Shown: piece by piece, positions 42,913-51,333 of the stretch
How positions within the stretch are numbered: position 1 is the first letter of the stretch
Layout: each line of letters starts with the position of its first letter
DNA from: Prolixibacteraceae bacterium
Lineage (GTDB): Bacteria; Bacteroidota; Bacteroidia; Bacteroidales; Prolixibacteraceae
Assembly: GCA_021740385.1 (NCBI GenBank)
Contig: JAIOZY010000008.1
Location: forward strand, 60,186 to 124,185
Length of the DNA stretch: 64,000 nucleotides
Direction: 5' to 3'
Notes under the pieces: generated by a model
The model's input: the letters and a program-made list of their open reading frames with translations, nothing else
The model's database searches: none
What the model was told of the DNA's origin: nothing
Position numbers and translations under genes: made by a program

Positions 42913-45303
42913 TCACTCATATCTGAGTGCCTCAACAGGGTTCCGTGTTGCTGCCTTGTAACTTTGCACAATTACCGATACTACGGTAATGGCGAGGGCA
43001 ATAACGCCTGTGAGCAGAAATACCCACCAGCCAATGCTTGTTTTGTAGGCAAAGCCCTGCATCCAGCGGTTCATTAAAATCCATGCCAGCGGACAGGCCA
43101 ACAAAAATGCAGCAATTTCGTAGCGCATAAAAAAGCTGAATACCAGAAAAATAATGTCGGGTATCGTAGCTCCGTTTACCTTGCGAATGCCAATTTCTTT
43201 GGTGCGTTGCTGGGCAAAAAAGCTTACCAGACCAAACAGTCCCAACGAGGCCAAAATTATGGCAAACAGGGTGAAAGCTGTAAGTATTTTACTAAGCCGC
43301 AACTCATCGTTGTACTGTTGGTTGAAATATTCGTTGCTAAAGAAATAATCCATCGGGTCGTTTGGGTAGTGCTTGTCCCATATTGGTTGCAGCTGTGCCC
43401 GTATTTGTTGCATGTTGCCCTTTAGTTTAAACGAGTAAAAGCCAAACTCGTAGGGATGTACGTGGGTGAAAATTATGGGTTCGGCCGGTTTTTTCAACCC
43501 TTCGTGGTGGAAATCGTTAACCACCCCTTTTATGGTGTAAATGTGATCGTTCATCCGGAGCCGGCGGTTTACGGCTTCGGCCGGCGAATTATATTCGAGC
43601 AGCCTGCATACACTTTCGCTTATGATTACATTTGAAGAATCGTTCCGGAATGGTTGTTCAAAATTACGACCGGCAAGTAGTCTGAGGCCATAGGTCTCAA
43701 TGTATCCTTCGTCTATTTGGCCCACAGCAACCTCTTGTTGCAAATGGCTTTGTTCTTCCGGGCGTGAAAGGTTGCTGTTGCGGTACCTTACCGGTTGTCC
43801 GGGTACGTTCATGCTGGCCGTTCCGCTGATTATGCCGGCCTGCTGCACGGCTTCGTCGCGGAACATGAGGAAATGTTTACGGCGCAGTGGGTCGCTGTGA
43901 GTCGATGCGGCCCCGTTAATAACCAGCACCTGTTCCAGATCGACACCCAGTTGCGCATTTTGCATGAACCTGATTTGCCGGGCCACGGTGATGGTACATA
44001 TTACCAAAAATACCGATGTAAAAAACTGCATGGCCACCAACCATTGCGAACCGCTGTTTTTCATTACTTTTTTCTGCAGTTGCAAAGCCGGGTTCACTTT
44101 AAGCATGGGAATGGAACTGCCAATGGCCGTGATCAGTATGCCGGTAAAAATTAATCCTGCAACAAGCATTGAAATTGCTCCATAATTGATGGTGCTGTTT
44201 TTTATGGGTACGGCCATCATGCGGTCGAAAGCGCCACGCGTGACGAAAAACAGCAGCATGCCCAGTGCAATAGCCGCAAGGTTAATAATGGCGCTCTCTG
44301 TTAATGCCAGTTTAAACAAGGTCATTTTTCCGGCGCCAAGTTTGCGGTAAGTGGCAAATACGTTTAGCCTTTTGCGCGAGAGGGCTGTGGAGAGGTTTAC
44401 GTAGTTCATCCAAACCACCACCAAAATGAGGGCTGCAATGAGCATCAGTGCATCAACCGTGCTTTTGCGGGTGCTAACGCCCAATTCGCCATCGCGTTGT
44501 GTGCTGTAGTGTATGTTGGTAAGTGGCTGCAGGCTAAGTGTTCCCTCGCGGTTTTGTTGAGGTAGGTGGGTAAAGTATTTATTTACAATATTCTTTAACG
44601 ATTGTTCGGCTTGTTGCCTGTTTGAACCTTTTTTAAGTTTGACGTAGGTCCACCAGGCTGTTGACCGGTAGTCGCCCCTGTCAGACAACCAGCCCATTAC
44701 AACCCATGTTCGTATGGGCATGAAAAAATGAAAGTGAATGTGCGAGTTGGCTGGTAAATCTTTAAAAATGCCGGTAATTTCGTGGCGCATGCCTTCATTT
44801 ACCAATATCACTTTGCCTATGGGGTCTTCGTTTCTGAATATCTCCCTGGCTTTCGATTCAGATATTACGCAGGTGTTTGGCTGGTTCAGCGTTGCTTTTC
44901 CCCGTTTCATCTCCAACCCGAATACTTCCGTAAAGTCGCCTTCTACCCACAGGTCGGGCTGGTTGTTGTAGTAGCGGTCTTTGTAGCGTATCAGCACTTG
45001 TTCGATATACCCGATGCCGGCATGTTCAATTTCGGGTGCTTCTTCCTGTATAACCCGGAAGAGCCCGCGTGGGGTTTTGGCCGAATGCAGCACCTGTTCG
45101 CCTGCCTGTGTAATGTCGAAGTTTACACGGTAAATACGCTCGTAGCCCGGCCAAAAAGTTTCGTACCCTTTTTCGTAAGCGATGTAAAGAACAATGTGCA
45201 GAAAAAAAAGCAAACCAACTGCAAGTCCAAAAATATTGAGCAGCGCGTGAAACTTGTTTTTTCGCAGGTGGTTAAACGTTGAACGGATGTTGATTCGGTT
45301 CAT
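42913..45303 (-). CDS. MacB/FtsX-like ABC transporter permease 9
   Basis: A 796-residue double-FtsX permease: N-terminal membrane segment (LLNIFGLAVGLLFFLHIVLYI), first periplasmic domain (CVISESKAREIFRNEDPIGKVI), central block (STVDALMLIAALILVVVWMNYVN onward), second periplasmic domain (VIISESVCRLLEYNSPAEAVN, GVVNDFHHEGL), final unit KEIGIRKVNGATIPDIIFLV and end AATRNPVEALRYE. It follows ATPase 2 after 145 bp and probably forms the core transporter with it and the HlyD adaptor. The gap before it shows no sigma-54 or palindrome signal. Confidence 0.92.
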   Translation of the reverse strand: MNRINIRSTFNHLRKNKFHALLNIFGLAVGLLFFLHIVLYIAYEKGYETFWPGYERIYRVNFDITQAGEQVLHSAKTPRGLFRVIQEEAPEIEHAGIGYIEQVLIRYKDRYYNNQPDLWVEGDFTEVFGLEMKRGKATLNQPNTCVISESKAREIFRNEDPIGKVILVNEGMRHEITGIFKDLPANSHIHFHFFMPIRTWVVMGWLSDRGDYRSTAWWTYVKLKKGSNRQQAEQSLKNIVNKYFTHLPQQNREGTLSLQPLTNIHYSTQRDGELGVSTRKSTVDALMLIAALILVVVWMNYVNLSTALSRKRLNVFATYRKLGAGKMTLFKLALTESAIINLAAIALGMLLFFVTRGAFDRMMAVPIKNSTINYGAISMLVAGLIFTGILITAIGSSIPMLKVNPALQLQKKVMKNSGSQWLVAMQFFTSVFLVICTITVARQIRFMQNAQLGVDLEQVLVINGAASTHSDPLRRKHFLMFRDEAVQQAGIISGTASMNVPGQPVRYRNSNLSRPEEQSHLQQEVAVGQIDEGYIETYGLRLLAGRNFEQPFRNDSSNVIISESVCRLLEYNSPAEAVNRRLRMNDHIYTIKGVVNDFHHEGLKKPAEPIIFTHVHPYEFGFYSFKLKGNMQQIRAQLQPIWDKHYPNDPMDYFFSNEYFNQQYNDELRLSKILTAFTLFAIILASLGLFGLVSFFAQQRTKEIGIRKVNGATIPDIIFLVFSFFMRYEIAAFLLACPLAWILMNRWMQGFAYKTSIGWWVFLLTGVIALAITVVSVIVQSYKAATRNPVEALRYE

Positions 45304-45448
45304 GTTACAAATGTTTTGTGAAAATGTTGTAAGGTCTGGGTATTGAAATTTTTCTGGACCAATATCCTGACTTGACAGATAATGATTTGTTGGCTTGCAT
45401 GGCTTGTGCTGCCTTGTGAATAAATAATAAAACCATCATGTTTATTGA

Positions 45449-46147
45449 CTACAACAACACATCGCCCATTTCCCGTTTTTGTTCTTCGGTAATGATTTGC
45501 CCGTCGAACAGGTTGATTATGCGGTGCGCAAAACCGGCATCGTGAAGCGAGTGGGTTACCATTACAATGGTGGTTCCTTCGCGGTTAAGTTCGGTGAGCA
45601 GGTTCATTACTTCAAGGCCGTTTTTCGAGTCGAGGTTACCGGTGGGCTCATCGGCCAGTATAAGTTTTGGGTTGGCAACCACGGCACGGGCTATAGCCAC
45701 ACGTTGCTGTTGTCCGCCCGATAATTGCTGTGGAAAGTGTTTGGCACGGTGTGCAATGTTCATGCGTTCGAGCACTTTGTTTACCATTTCTTTCCGCTGT
45801 TTGGTTCCAATTTTCAGATAAAGGAGTGGTAATTCAACGTTTTCAAAAACGTTCAGTTCATCAATAAGGTTAAAGCTTTGAAACACGAAACCGATGTTTC
45901 CTTTACGCAGGTTTGTACGTTGGCTTTCGCGGTATTTTGCCACGTCTTTCCCATCGAAAAAATAACTTCCTTCGGATGGGTTGTCAAGCAAACCAATAAT
46001 GTTGAGCAGGGTTGATTTACCACAACCCGAAGGCCCCATTACGGCTGTGAATTCGCCTTTTTTCACTTCAAAATTCACTTCGTTCAGCGCCAAAGTTTCG
46101 ATGTCCTCGGTGCGGAATACTTTGTTCAGTTTTACTGTTCGTATCAT
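45449..46147 (-). CDS. ABC transporter ATPase 2 (MacB/LolD type)
   Basis: A 232-residue ATPase with canonical motifs: Walker [13 protein letters not shown] (about 37-48), Q-loop [23 protein letters not shown], signature [14 protein letters not shown], Walker [14 protein letters not shown] and H-loop VTHSLHDA. The start at 46147 ([12 protein letters not shown]) is the family start; ten residues of upstream frame come from a repeat. Likely energises FtsX 9 just downstream, with the HlyD adaptor encoded upstream of the S23-type gene. Confidence 0.95.
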   Translation of the reverse strand: MIRTVKLNKVFRTEDIETLALNEVNFEVKKGEFTAVMGPSGCGKSTLLNIIGLLDNPSEGSYFFDGKDVAKYRESQRTNLRKGNIGFVFQSFNLIDELNVFENVELPLLYLKIGTKQRKEMVNKVLERMNIAHRAKHFPQQLSGGQQQRVAIARAVVANPKLILADEPTGNLDSKNGLEVMNLLTELNREGTTIVMVTHSLHDAGFAHRIINLFDGQIITEEQKREMGDVLL

Positions 46148-46159
46148 ATTTAATTTTTT

Positions 46160-46189
46160 GCAAAGAGCAAAGGGCATAGGGCGCAGGGT
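46160..46189. repeat. Inverted GGGC heptamer tract
   Basis: A short tract (AAAGGGCATAGGGCGCAGGG) that is the reverse complement in style of the heptamer array at 46641-46811. The two tracts flank the S23-type gene in opposite orientation. It abuts the ATPase 2 start. Confidence 0.65.
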
Positions 46190-46215
46190 ATTTTGTTTTC
46201 TGCAAAAACCAATGC

Positions 46216-46578
46216 CTACTCGTTATTAATTATTTTTTTCCTGAAATTTGTAATTCTTCTGCTAAGCGAATCAAGATTGTTCAGTTTATTGTTAAGTTCT
46301 TCTTTTGTAATATAATTGCGTTTGAATGCGACACAAGAAAGGTTTGCTGTTTCGAATGTAGATCGTCTTGCAATATTTAAAAAGTTGGCAAAGTCTTTAT
46401 CTGAAAAAGAACCGGAACCTTCTGCAATATTGTTTGAAATACTAAGAGACGCAGCCCTTATCTGCTCTGCAAATCGAAAACTTTTCCTTTTTTCAATTTC
46501 ATCAGCAAGGTCAAAGAAATCGTCATTTATTTCAATGGCGTCTTTCCAAATGTCCAAATTCATAAATCTAAAATCCAT
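46216..46578 (-). CDS. Four-helix-bundle protein, S23/IVP type
   Basis: A 120-residue helical protein of the family named after the protein in 23S rRNA intervening sequences and related to the accessory protein Avd of diversity-generating retroelements. Core motifs: DIWKDAIEINDDFFDLAD, RSFRFAEQIRAASLSISNNIAEG-like (here KRKSFRFAEQIRAASLS and NIAEGSGSFSDKDFANFL) and the C-terminal LSRRITNFRKKI. Free-standing copies are common in Bacteroidota; function unknown. It sits inside the transporter operon but lies between oppositely oriented heptamer tracts, which suggests insertion. An alternative ATG is at 46563. Confidence 0.92.
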   Translation of the reverse strand: MDFRFMNLDIWKDAIEINDDFFDLADEIEKRKSFRFAEQIRAASLSISNNIAEGSGSFSDKDFANFLNIARRSTFETANLSCVAFKRNYITKEELNNKLNNLDSLSRRITNFRKKIINNE

Positions 46579-46640
46579 AATATTAGTATTTTAGGGTTCT
46601 TATATTTTCCATATTTCACCATATCTGATTTATTGGTTCT

Positions 46641-46811
46641 TCGCTCTTCGCCCTCGGTCCTGTGCCCTGCGCTCTGTGCCCCGTGCCCTGTGCCCTGTGC
46701 CCTTTGCCCTCAGCCCTGTGCCCTTTGCCCTCAGCCCTTTGCCCTTTGCCCTGTGCCCTGTGCCCTCAGCCCTCAGCCCTGTGCCCTGTGCCCTGTGCCC
46801 TGCGCCCTTCG
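46641..46811. repeat. GCCCTGT/GCCCTTT/GCCCTCA heptamer array
   Basis: About 24 tandem 7-bp units of the form GCCCTNN, C/T-rich on the plus strand, ending exactly at the stop codon of the HlyD gene (46812). Strong strand asymmetry and slippage-prone. No coding role is expected. Confidence 0.9.
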
Positions 46812-48068
46812 CTACTTAAACTCAATCACATCATTCTCCCCAAACAGTTCATAGCTGCTTGTAATTACTTTATTGCCGGGTTCGAGGCCTTCAAGTACCT
46901 CGTAATAAAGCGGGTTTTGCCGCCCGATTCTGATATCCCTTTTTGTTGCCTTTGAACCGTTTTCATCAACTACATAAACCCATTGACCGCCCGTGCTTTG
47001 GAAAAAACCGCCGCGGGGCAGCAAGATGGCTTCAACCGGATGGCCCAGTTCTAGTTTTATATGGTAGGTTTGCCCGGTACGCAGGTTGTCAGGTGTTTCG
47101 CCTTCAAAGTTGAAATCAACTTCAAAACGGCCTTCACGTACTTCGGGATACACTTTTTTTGCAAGCAATTTATAAGGTTTGTCCTGCCTTTCGAATGTTG
47201 CTTTTAGCCCGCGGCGTACGCGGTCGATGTAATGCTCGTCGACCTCGGCAACCACTTTGAAATTATCGAGTATATGCAATTGTCCAATGCGTTCGCCCCG
47301 GTTAATCGATTGGCCTATTTCAATATTCAGTGTGCCCAGTTGCCCGTTGGCCGGGGCTTTTACATTCAGGTTTTCGAGCCTTTGCTGCACCATGCGCAGG
47401 TTTTGCTGCATGTTGTTCAAGCTGGCATCCATTAACGCCCGCTGGCTTTTTCTAAAAATGGAATCCTGTACCATGCGTTCGTAGCGGAGTTCCCTGTCTT
47501 TAACGGCCAGTTCGTAATTTTCTTTCGAAAGAAGGTACTGTTCTTTTGCAATAAAACCTTTATCGTACAGTATTTTATCCTGCTCGTAATTTCTTTTCAG
47601 CCTGATGATTTCATAATCGATGCTCAGTAATTGTTGTTTGTTGCTTATTTTTTGCTGTTCCATGCTAATGAGCGTATTGCGCAGTTCGTTCGAATGGTAG
47701 GCAAGCTGCGATTCGGCATTCAGTATGGCCAGGTTCAGGTCGTTGTTTTGAAGGCGCACGATTACATCGCCTTTTTTGACCAATTCGCCCTCTTCGGCAA
47801 CCTTTTCTATTACTTTGCCTCCTTCTTCAACATCAAGGAATATAGTGGTTTTGGGTTCAACCCTGCCAATAATGGATATATAGTCGTTAAAATCACCTTT
47901 TTCGACCGCCGAAACCGTTATTTTTTCTTTTTCGGTCCTGAAGGTCGATGTTCCGGAATTAACAATCATTTTTACTACGAAAAAAAGGACGATGATGCCA
48001 ACAACTGAATAAATAATGTGTTTTGCCTTAATTCCTTTTTTCTTCTCTATTTTGCGGTCCATGCCCAT
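46812..48068 (-). CDS. HlyD/MacA-type periplasmic adaptor
   Basis: A 418-residue membrane-fusion protein. One N-terminal membrane segment (about 18-36, HIIYSVVGIIVLFFVVKMIV), lipoyl/barrel half IGRVEPKTTIFLDVEEGGKV (about 60-80), long coiled coil (about 105-235, LNLAILNAESQL to MQQNLRMVQQRLENL), second lipoyl half VKAPANGQLGTLNIEIGQSINRG, then beta-barrel and C-terminal domain (KRDIRIGRQNPLYYEVLEGLEPGNKVI). It would bridge an inner-membrane FtsX/ATPase pair to a TolC-type channel; no TolC gene is in the window. It is the first gene behind the best candidate sigma-54 promoter. Confidence 0.93.
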   Translation of the reverse strand: MGMDRKIEKKKGIKAKHIIYSVVGIIVLFFVVKMIVNSGTSTFRTEKEKITVSAVEKGDFNDYISIIGRVEPKTTIFLDVEEGGKVIEKVAEEGELVKKGDVIVRLQNNDLNLAILNAESQLAYHSNELRNTLISMEQQKISNKQQLLSIDYEIIRLKRNYEQDKILYDKGFIAKEQYLLSKENYELAVKDRELRYERMVQDSIFRKSQRALMDASLNNMQQNLRMVQQRLENLNVKAPANGQLGTLNIEIGQSINRGERIGQLHILDNFKVVAEVDEHYIDRVRRGLKATFERQDKPYKLLAKKVYPEVREGRFEVDFNFEGETPDNLRTGQTYHIKLELGHPVEAILLPRGGFFQSTGGQWVYVVDENGSKATKRDIRIGRQNPLYYEVLEGLEPGNKVITSSYELFGENDVIEFK

Positions 48069-48180
48069 GTGTCAGATTTTTTATTTTTCGATTTGATTCT
48101 AATCCGGATTATTCACAAATAATCCCTATCTCTGATAGCGACTAAGATTCAGTAAAACTTTTTTAAAAAAGTTAAACTTT

Positions 48181-48231
48181 CCCGAATCAAGTTCGGGACA
48201 AGCTATCTAAGTCGGTTCGCCAGCTGGCGAA
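48181..48231. repeat. Palindrome cluster in the hlyD-regulator gap
   Basis: CCCGAA-TCAAG-TTCGGG hairpin (48181-48197) and perfect 16-bp palindrome TTCGCCAGCTGGCGAA (48216-48231). The latter shares its core with 19666 and 30583. It lies within the leader between the candidate promoter and hlyD, so it would be transcribed. Confidence 0.65.
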
Positions 48232-48269
48232 TGAACTTTATTCATTTTTTATAATTTATGAATAGTTCA

Positions 48270-48285
48270 GGCTAAACTTGTGCCA
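48270..48285 (-). promoter_or_regulatory. Candidate sigma-54 promoter of hlyD
   Basis: Minus-strand reading TGGCACAAGTTTAGCC: TGGCAC and GC are both present at the exact -24/-12 spacing (consensus TGGCACG-N4-TTGCW). It lies 202 bp before the hlyD start and 51 bp from the palindrome at 48336. Best match of the four candidates. Confidence 0.7.
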
Positions 48286-48335
48286 TAAATGTAAACTTCA
48301 CTATTTCAGTTTTTAAAGTTTTTTGCTTACTTTGA

Positions 48336-48378
48336 AGTGTAAAAATATTTTACACTATCTGTAAAGAAAATGAACACT
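48336..48378. promoter_or_regulatory. Tandem activator-binding palindromes between hlyD and the NtrC-type regulator
   Basis: First site (48336-48356) is a perfect AGTGTAAA-AATAT-TTTACACT. The second (48358-48378) is TCTGTAAA-GAAAA-TGAACACT, centre-to-centre 22 bp, i.e. two helical turns, so two dimers could bind on the same face. Expected UAS for the NtrC-type regulator encoded 220 bp away; it could also autoregulate that gene. Confidence 0.65.
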
Positions 48379-48519
48379 TTGACGATTGCTTTGGTCGGTT
48401 TATAAGGCAACAGAAGAATTAGCACGCTGTAATTCAGTAAAGTGCCTTTTACTATGATTTATTGGCGTAATTTTGGTTAAGGTAATCATGTTTTTAATTA
48501 CAATGGAAAAATGAAACGA

Positions 48520-48557
48520 TCCCGCCTAAGCGGGAGAGTTATCCCGAAGAAATCGGG
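48520..48557. repeat. Two GC-rich hairpins before the regulator gene
   Basis: TCCCGC-CTAA-GCGGGA (48520-48535) and CCCGA-AGAAA-TCGGG (48543-48557), followed by GGCAAGCTAT that also follows the hairpin at 48181. They look like members of a dispersed palindrome family lying in the regulator's 5' leader. Confidence 0.6.
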
Positions 48558-48598
48558 GCAAGCTATGAGTTGTCTTAATAAATAAACAATTTGAACGA

Positions 48599-49972
48599 AT
48601 GAAAGATGCCCGAATTATAATTGTCGACGACAATAAAAGCGTACTGAGTGCCCTGGAGCTTTTACTTAAAGGAAGGTGCCGTAAGTTGAAATGCCTTGCT
48701 TCGCCAAATATGTTATTATCGGAAATTCAGACTGAAAAATACGATGTGCTTTTGCTCGATATGAATTTTAAGGCGGGTATAAATACCGGTAATGAGGGCA
48801 TTTATTGGTTGCAACGGGTTTTAGAAATCGACTCGGCAATTAGCGTGGTAATGATTACTGCCTATGGCGATGTTGAACTGGCCGTGAAAGCAGTACGCAT
48901 GGGGGCATCCGATTTTGTGCTCAAACCATGGGAAAACGAAAAAATGCTGGTAACCATCGAATCGGCCTGTCGTTTAAGCAAGTCGAAAGCAGAGGTTAAG
49001 AAATTGCAGATGAAAGAATCGCAGCTTATTGCCGAACTGAACCGGGGTGATAAAAAACTGATTGGTTCGTCACAGGAATGGCAAAAGGTGATGAAGCTGG
49101 TTAAGAAAGTCGCAACCACCGATGCAAATGTTATGATTACCGGTGAAAACGGTACCGGAAAAGAGTTGGTTGCCCGTGAAATACACAGCTTGTCGCACAG
49201 GGCAAAAAATGTTATGGTTACGGTTGATATGGGTGCAATTACCGAAACGCTTTTCGAAAGTGAATTGTTCGGGCATAAAAAAGGTGCTTTTACCGATGCC
49301 CGTTCCGATCGGACAGGCAAAATTGAAACCGCAAACGGCGGAACATTATTCCTCGATGAAATTGGCAACCTTTCACTTTCGATGCAGGCAAAAATGCTGA
49401 ATGTGTTGCAAAACCGGAAGGTTACCCGTGTAGGCGAAAATGTTCCCTTCGAAGTTGATATCCGTTTGGTTTCGGCCACCAATTGCGATTTGTTAAAACG
49501 GGTTGAAGAAGGGACTTTCAGGGAAGATTTGCTTTACCGAATTAACACCATTCATATTGAATTGCCTCCATTGCGAAATCGTGTCGACGATATCCCCGAG
49601 CTGGCTGAATTTTTTCTGTCACGTTACAAGGTTAAGTATAACAAGCGCGAAACAACTTTTTCGGACGTGGCATTAACGAAGCTGAAAAAATATAAATGGC
49701 CGGGTAATGTGCGCGAATTGCAGCACGCTATTGAAAAAGCATTGATTTTGAGCGATGGAAAAACGCTGGGACCTTCCGATTTTGTTTTCACAAATGAGCG
49801 TGATGAAGATGCGATATTGCCCGATTCAACACTTGAAGATATGGAAAAGCAACTTATTGCTGCTGCCCTGAAAAAACACATTGGAAACATGACTGCCGTG
49901 GCCGCACAACTGGGCATTACACGTCAAACGTTGTACAATAAAATAAAAAAATATGGCCTACAGGCATTATAA
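48599..49972 (+). CDS. NtrC-family sigma-54-dependent response regulator
   Basis: A 457-residue activator: receiver domain with D10-D11 and phosphorylation site D54 (VLLLDMNF) and K in VLKPWENE; AAA+ domain with Walker A GENGTGKE (about 181-188), sigma-54 contact loop GAFTDA (usual form GAFTGA) and Walker B TLFLDEIGN; arginine-finger region EDLLYRINTI; Fis-type helix-turn-helix at the end (NMTAVAAQLGITRQTLYNKI). It is expected to bind the AGTGTAAA-N5-TTTACACT sites and activate sigma-54 promoters of the neighbouring transporter genes, on phosphorylation by the kinase whose gene overlaps its end by 20 bp. Confidence 0.95.
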   Translation: MKDARIIIVDDNKSVLSALELLLKGRCRKLKCLASPNMLLSEIQTEKYDVLLLDMNFKAGINTGNEGIYWLQRVLEIDSAISVVMITAYGDVELAVKAVRMGASDFVLKPWENEKMLVTIESACRLSKSKAEVKKLQMKESQLIAELNRGDKKLIGSSQEWQKVMKLVKKVATTDANVMITGENGTGKELVAREIHSLSHRAKNVMVTVDMGAITETLFESELFGHKKGAFTDARSDRTGKIETANGGTLFLDEIGNLSLSMQAKMLNVLQNRKVTRVGENVPFEVDIRLVSATNCDLLKRVEEGTFREDLLYRINTIHIELPPLRNRVDDIPELAEFFLSRYKVKYNKRETTFSDVALTKLKKYKWPGNVRELQHAIEKALILSDGKTLGPSDFVFTNERDEDAILPDSTLEDMEKQLIAAALKKHIGNMTAVAAQLGITRQTLYNKIKKYGLQAL

Positions 49973-51296
49973 CCGGCTGCTATACATGTATGTGTTGGCA
50001 ATTGTGATTATTGCTGCTGCCGTTGGATACCTGGCAGCTGTAAATAAATCACTTTTTTTAGTTGTCATTCTATGTTGTGCCGAATTTTTTTGCATCCTTG
50101 CTTTCATCCGTATGCTCAATTCAACCAACGAGCAAATCAATTATTTTATCCAGGCCATTAAGAATGAGGATACCTTGTTGCGTTTTCCGGTTAAAAACGG
50201 AAGTAAAATTGTGGATGAGTTGCATAAAAGCCTGAATGAATTGAACGTGGTATTGCAACAAACAAAACTCAAAAACCAGGTCAGGGAACGTTATTTCAGC
50301 GAAATTTTGCAAAACATTGCCACGGGTGTGGTTGTGGTAAACGAAAAAGGTTTTATTACCGATGTAAACAGGGCTGCCCTTGATTTATTGGGCTTGAGCA
50401 CCTTTACCCATGTTATGCAGCTCGAAAGGGTTGATAAGCGTTTTAAGGAAGACTTTGTAAAAGTGGGCAATCAGCAACAGCAAATGCTTTTTTTAAGGCG
50501 TGGCAACGAAACGGTTCAGCTGGTCACACGGTGTTCCGAAATTGTTGTAAAGGACGAACGGGTTAAGTTGCTGACCCTTCAGGATATCCGGGGCGAGCTT
50601 GAAAAAAAGGAGATCGATGCCTGGGTGAAACTTATACGGGTTTTGAGCCACGAAATCATGAACTCGTTAACCCCGGTTACTTCCATTGCCCAGTCACTAA
50701 AGGGGATTTGGAAAAAGCGTGTAGAAACAAGCGATGCTTTTTTGAATGATGATGATGTGGAAAGCACCATATCGGGGCTTGATGTTATAGGCGAGCGTGG
50801 TGAAGCTCTAATCAGGTTTGTCCGTTCGTACCGTGTATTGACCAGAGTGCCCGAGCCCAACTTGCAGCCAATCAGCATCCGTTCGTTTTTCGACCGCTTA
50901 ACCATTCTTGTTTCCCCGCTCAGGGAAGAGCTAAACGGCAACGTGATGTTTAAATCTCCGGAAAACGATTTTCATTTTTATGCCGATGAACAAATGATGG
51001 TACATGTGGTTGTTAATTTGGTGAAGAATGCCCTGGAAGCACTGGCTGGTGATGGTAACGGGAAAGTTGAAGTTGAGGCGAAAAATAGCGGTGGGAACAC
51101 CGAAATATTTGTAAAAGACAACGGGCAGGGAGTACCCGATGAAATTAAAGACGAAATATTCATACCGTTTTTCACTACAAAAGAAAACGGTTCGGGGATT
51201 GGGCTAAGTTATTCCCGGCAAATTTTGCGTGCACACGGCGGAAGCCTCAGTTGCAGATCGAAACCCGGTGAAACGGTTTTCGTTTTAAAATGGTGA
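49953..51296 (+). CDS. Membrane sensor histidine kinase (NtrB-like partner)
   Basis: A 447-residue kinase. Two N-terminal membrane segments (about 9-29 and 33-53) with almost no periplasmic loop, so it probably senses through the membrane or cytoplasm. A HAMP-like stretch (about 54-105) is followed by a PAS domain (about 115-215, ILQNIATGVVVVNEKGFITDV). The dimerisation/His site VLSHEIMNSLTPV is near residue 230, and the ATPase domain has N-box NLVKNALEAL, G1 DNGQGVPDE, F-box IFIPFFTTK and G2 GSGIGLSYS. It overlaps the regulator gene and forms a two-component pair with it. The lack of a sensor loop suggests that the FtsX permeases or membrane stress could supply the signal, as in BceS-type systems; this is inference. 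Confidence 0.93.
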   Translation: MAYRHYNRLLYMYVLAIVIIAAAVGYLAAVNKSLFLVVILCCAEFFCILAFIRMLNSTNEQINYFIQAIKNEDTLLRFPVKNGSKIVDELHKSLNELNVVLQQTKLKNQVRERYFSEILQNIATGVVVVNEKGFITDVNRAALDLLGLSTFTHVMQLERVDKRFKEDFVKVGNQQQQMLFLRRGNETVQLVTRCSEIVVKDERVKLLTLQDIRGELEKKEIDAWVKLIRVLSHEIMNSLTPVTSIAQSLKGIWKKRVETSDAFLNDDDVESTISGLDVIGERGEALIRFVRSYRVLTRVPEPNLQPISIRSFFDRLTILVSPLREELNGNVMFKSPENDFHFYADEQMMVHVVVNLVKNALEALAGDGNGKVEVEAKNSGGNTEIFVKDNGQGVPDEIKDEIFIPFFTTKENGSGIGLSYSRQILRAHGGSLSCRSKPGETVFVLKW

Positions 51297-51333
51297 ACCC
51301 TGTTTTTTTGCCTTTTCGCTGTCCGGTGTAACA

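Noticed and set aside
46199..46217. Sigma-54-like element (AGGCATTGGTTTTTGCAG on the minus strand) before ATPase 2
   Set aside because: The spacing between GG and GC is one base too long for a -24/-12 promoter, and no palindrome lies about 51 bp upstream.
46641..46811. Heptamer array as a CRISPR or coding repeat
   Set aside because: Units are 7 bp without spacers, and the plus-strand frames are pure Ala/Leu/Cys/Pro low-complexity translation.
48379..48598. Sigma-54 promoter reading toward the NtrC-type gene
   Set aside because: Candidate TGG..GG elements do not have the GC at the required distance; autoregulation may occur through another promoter.
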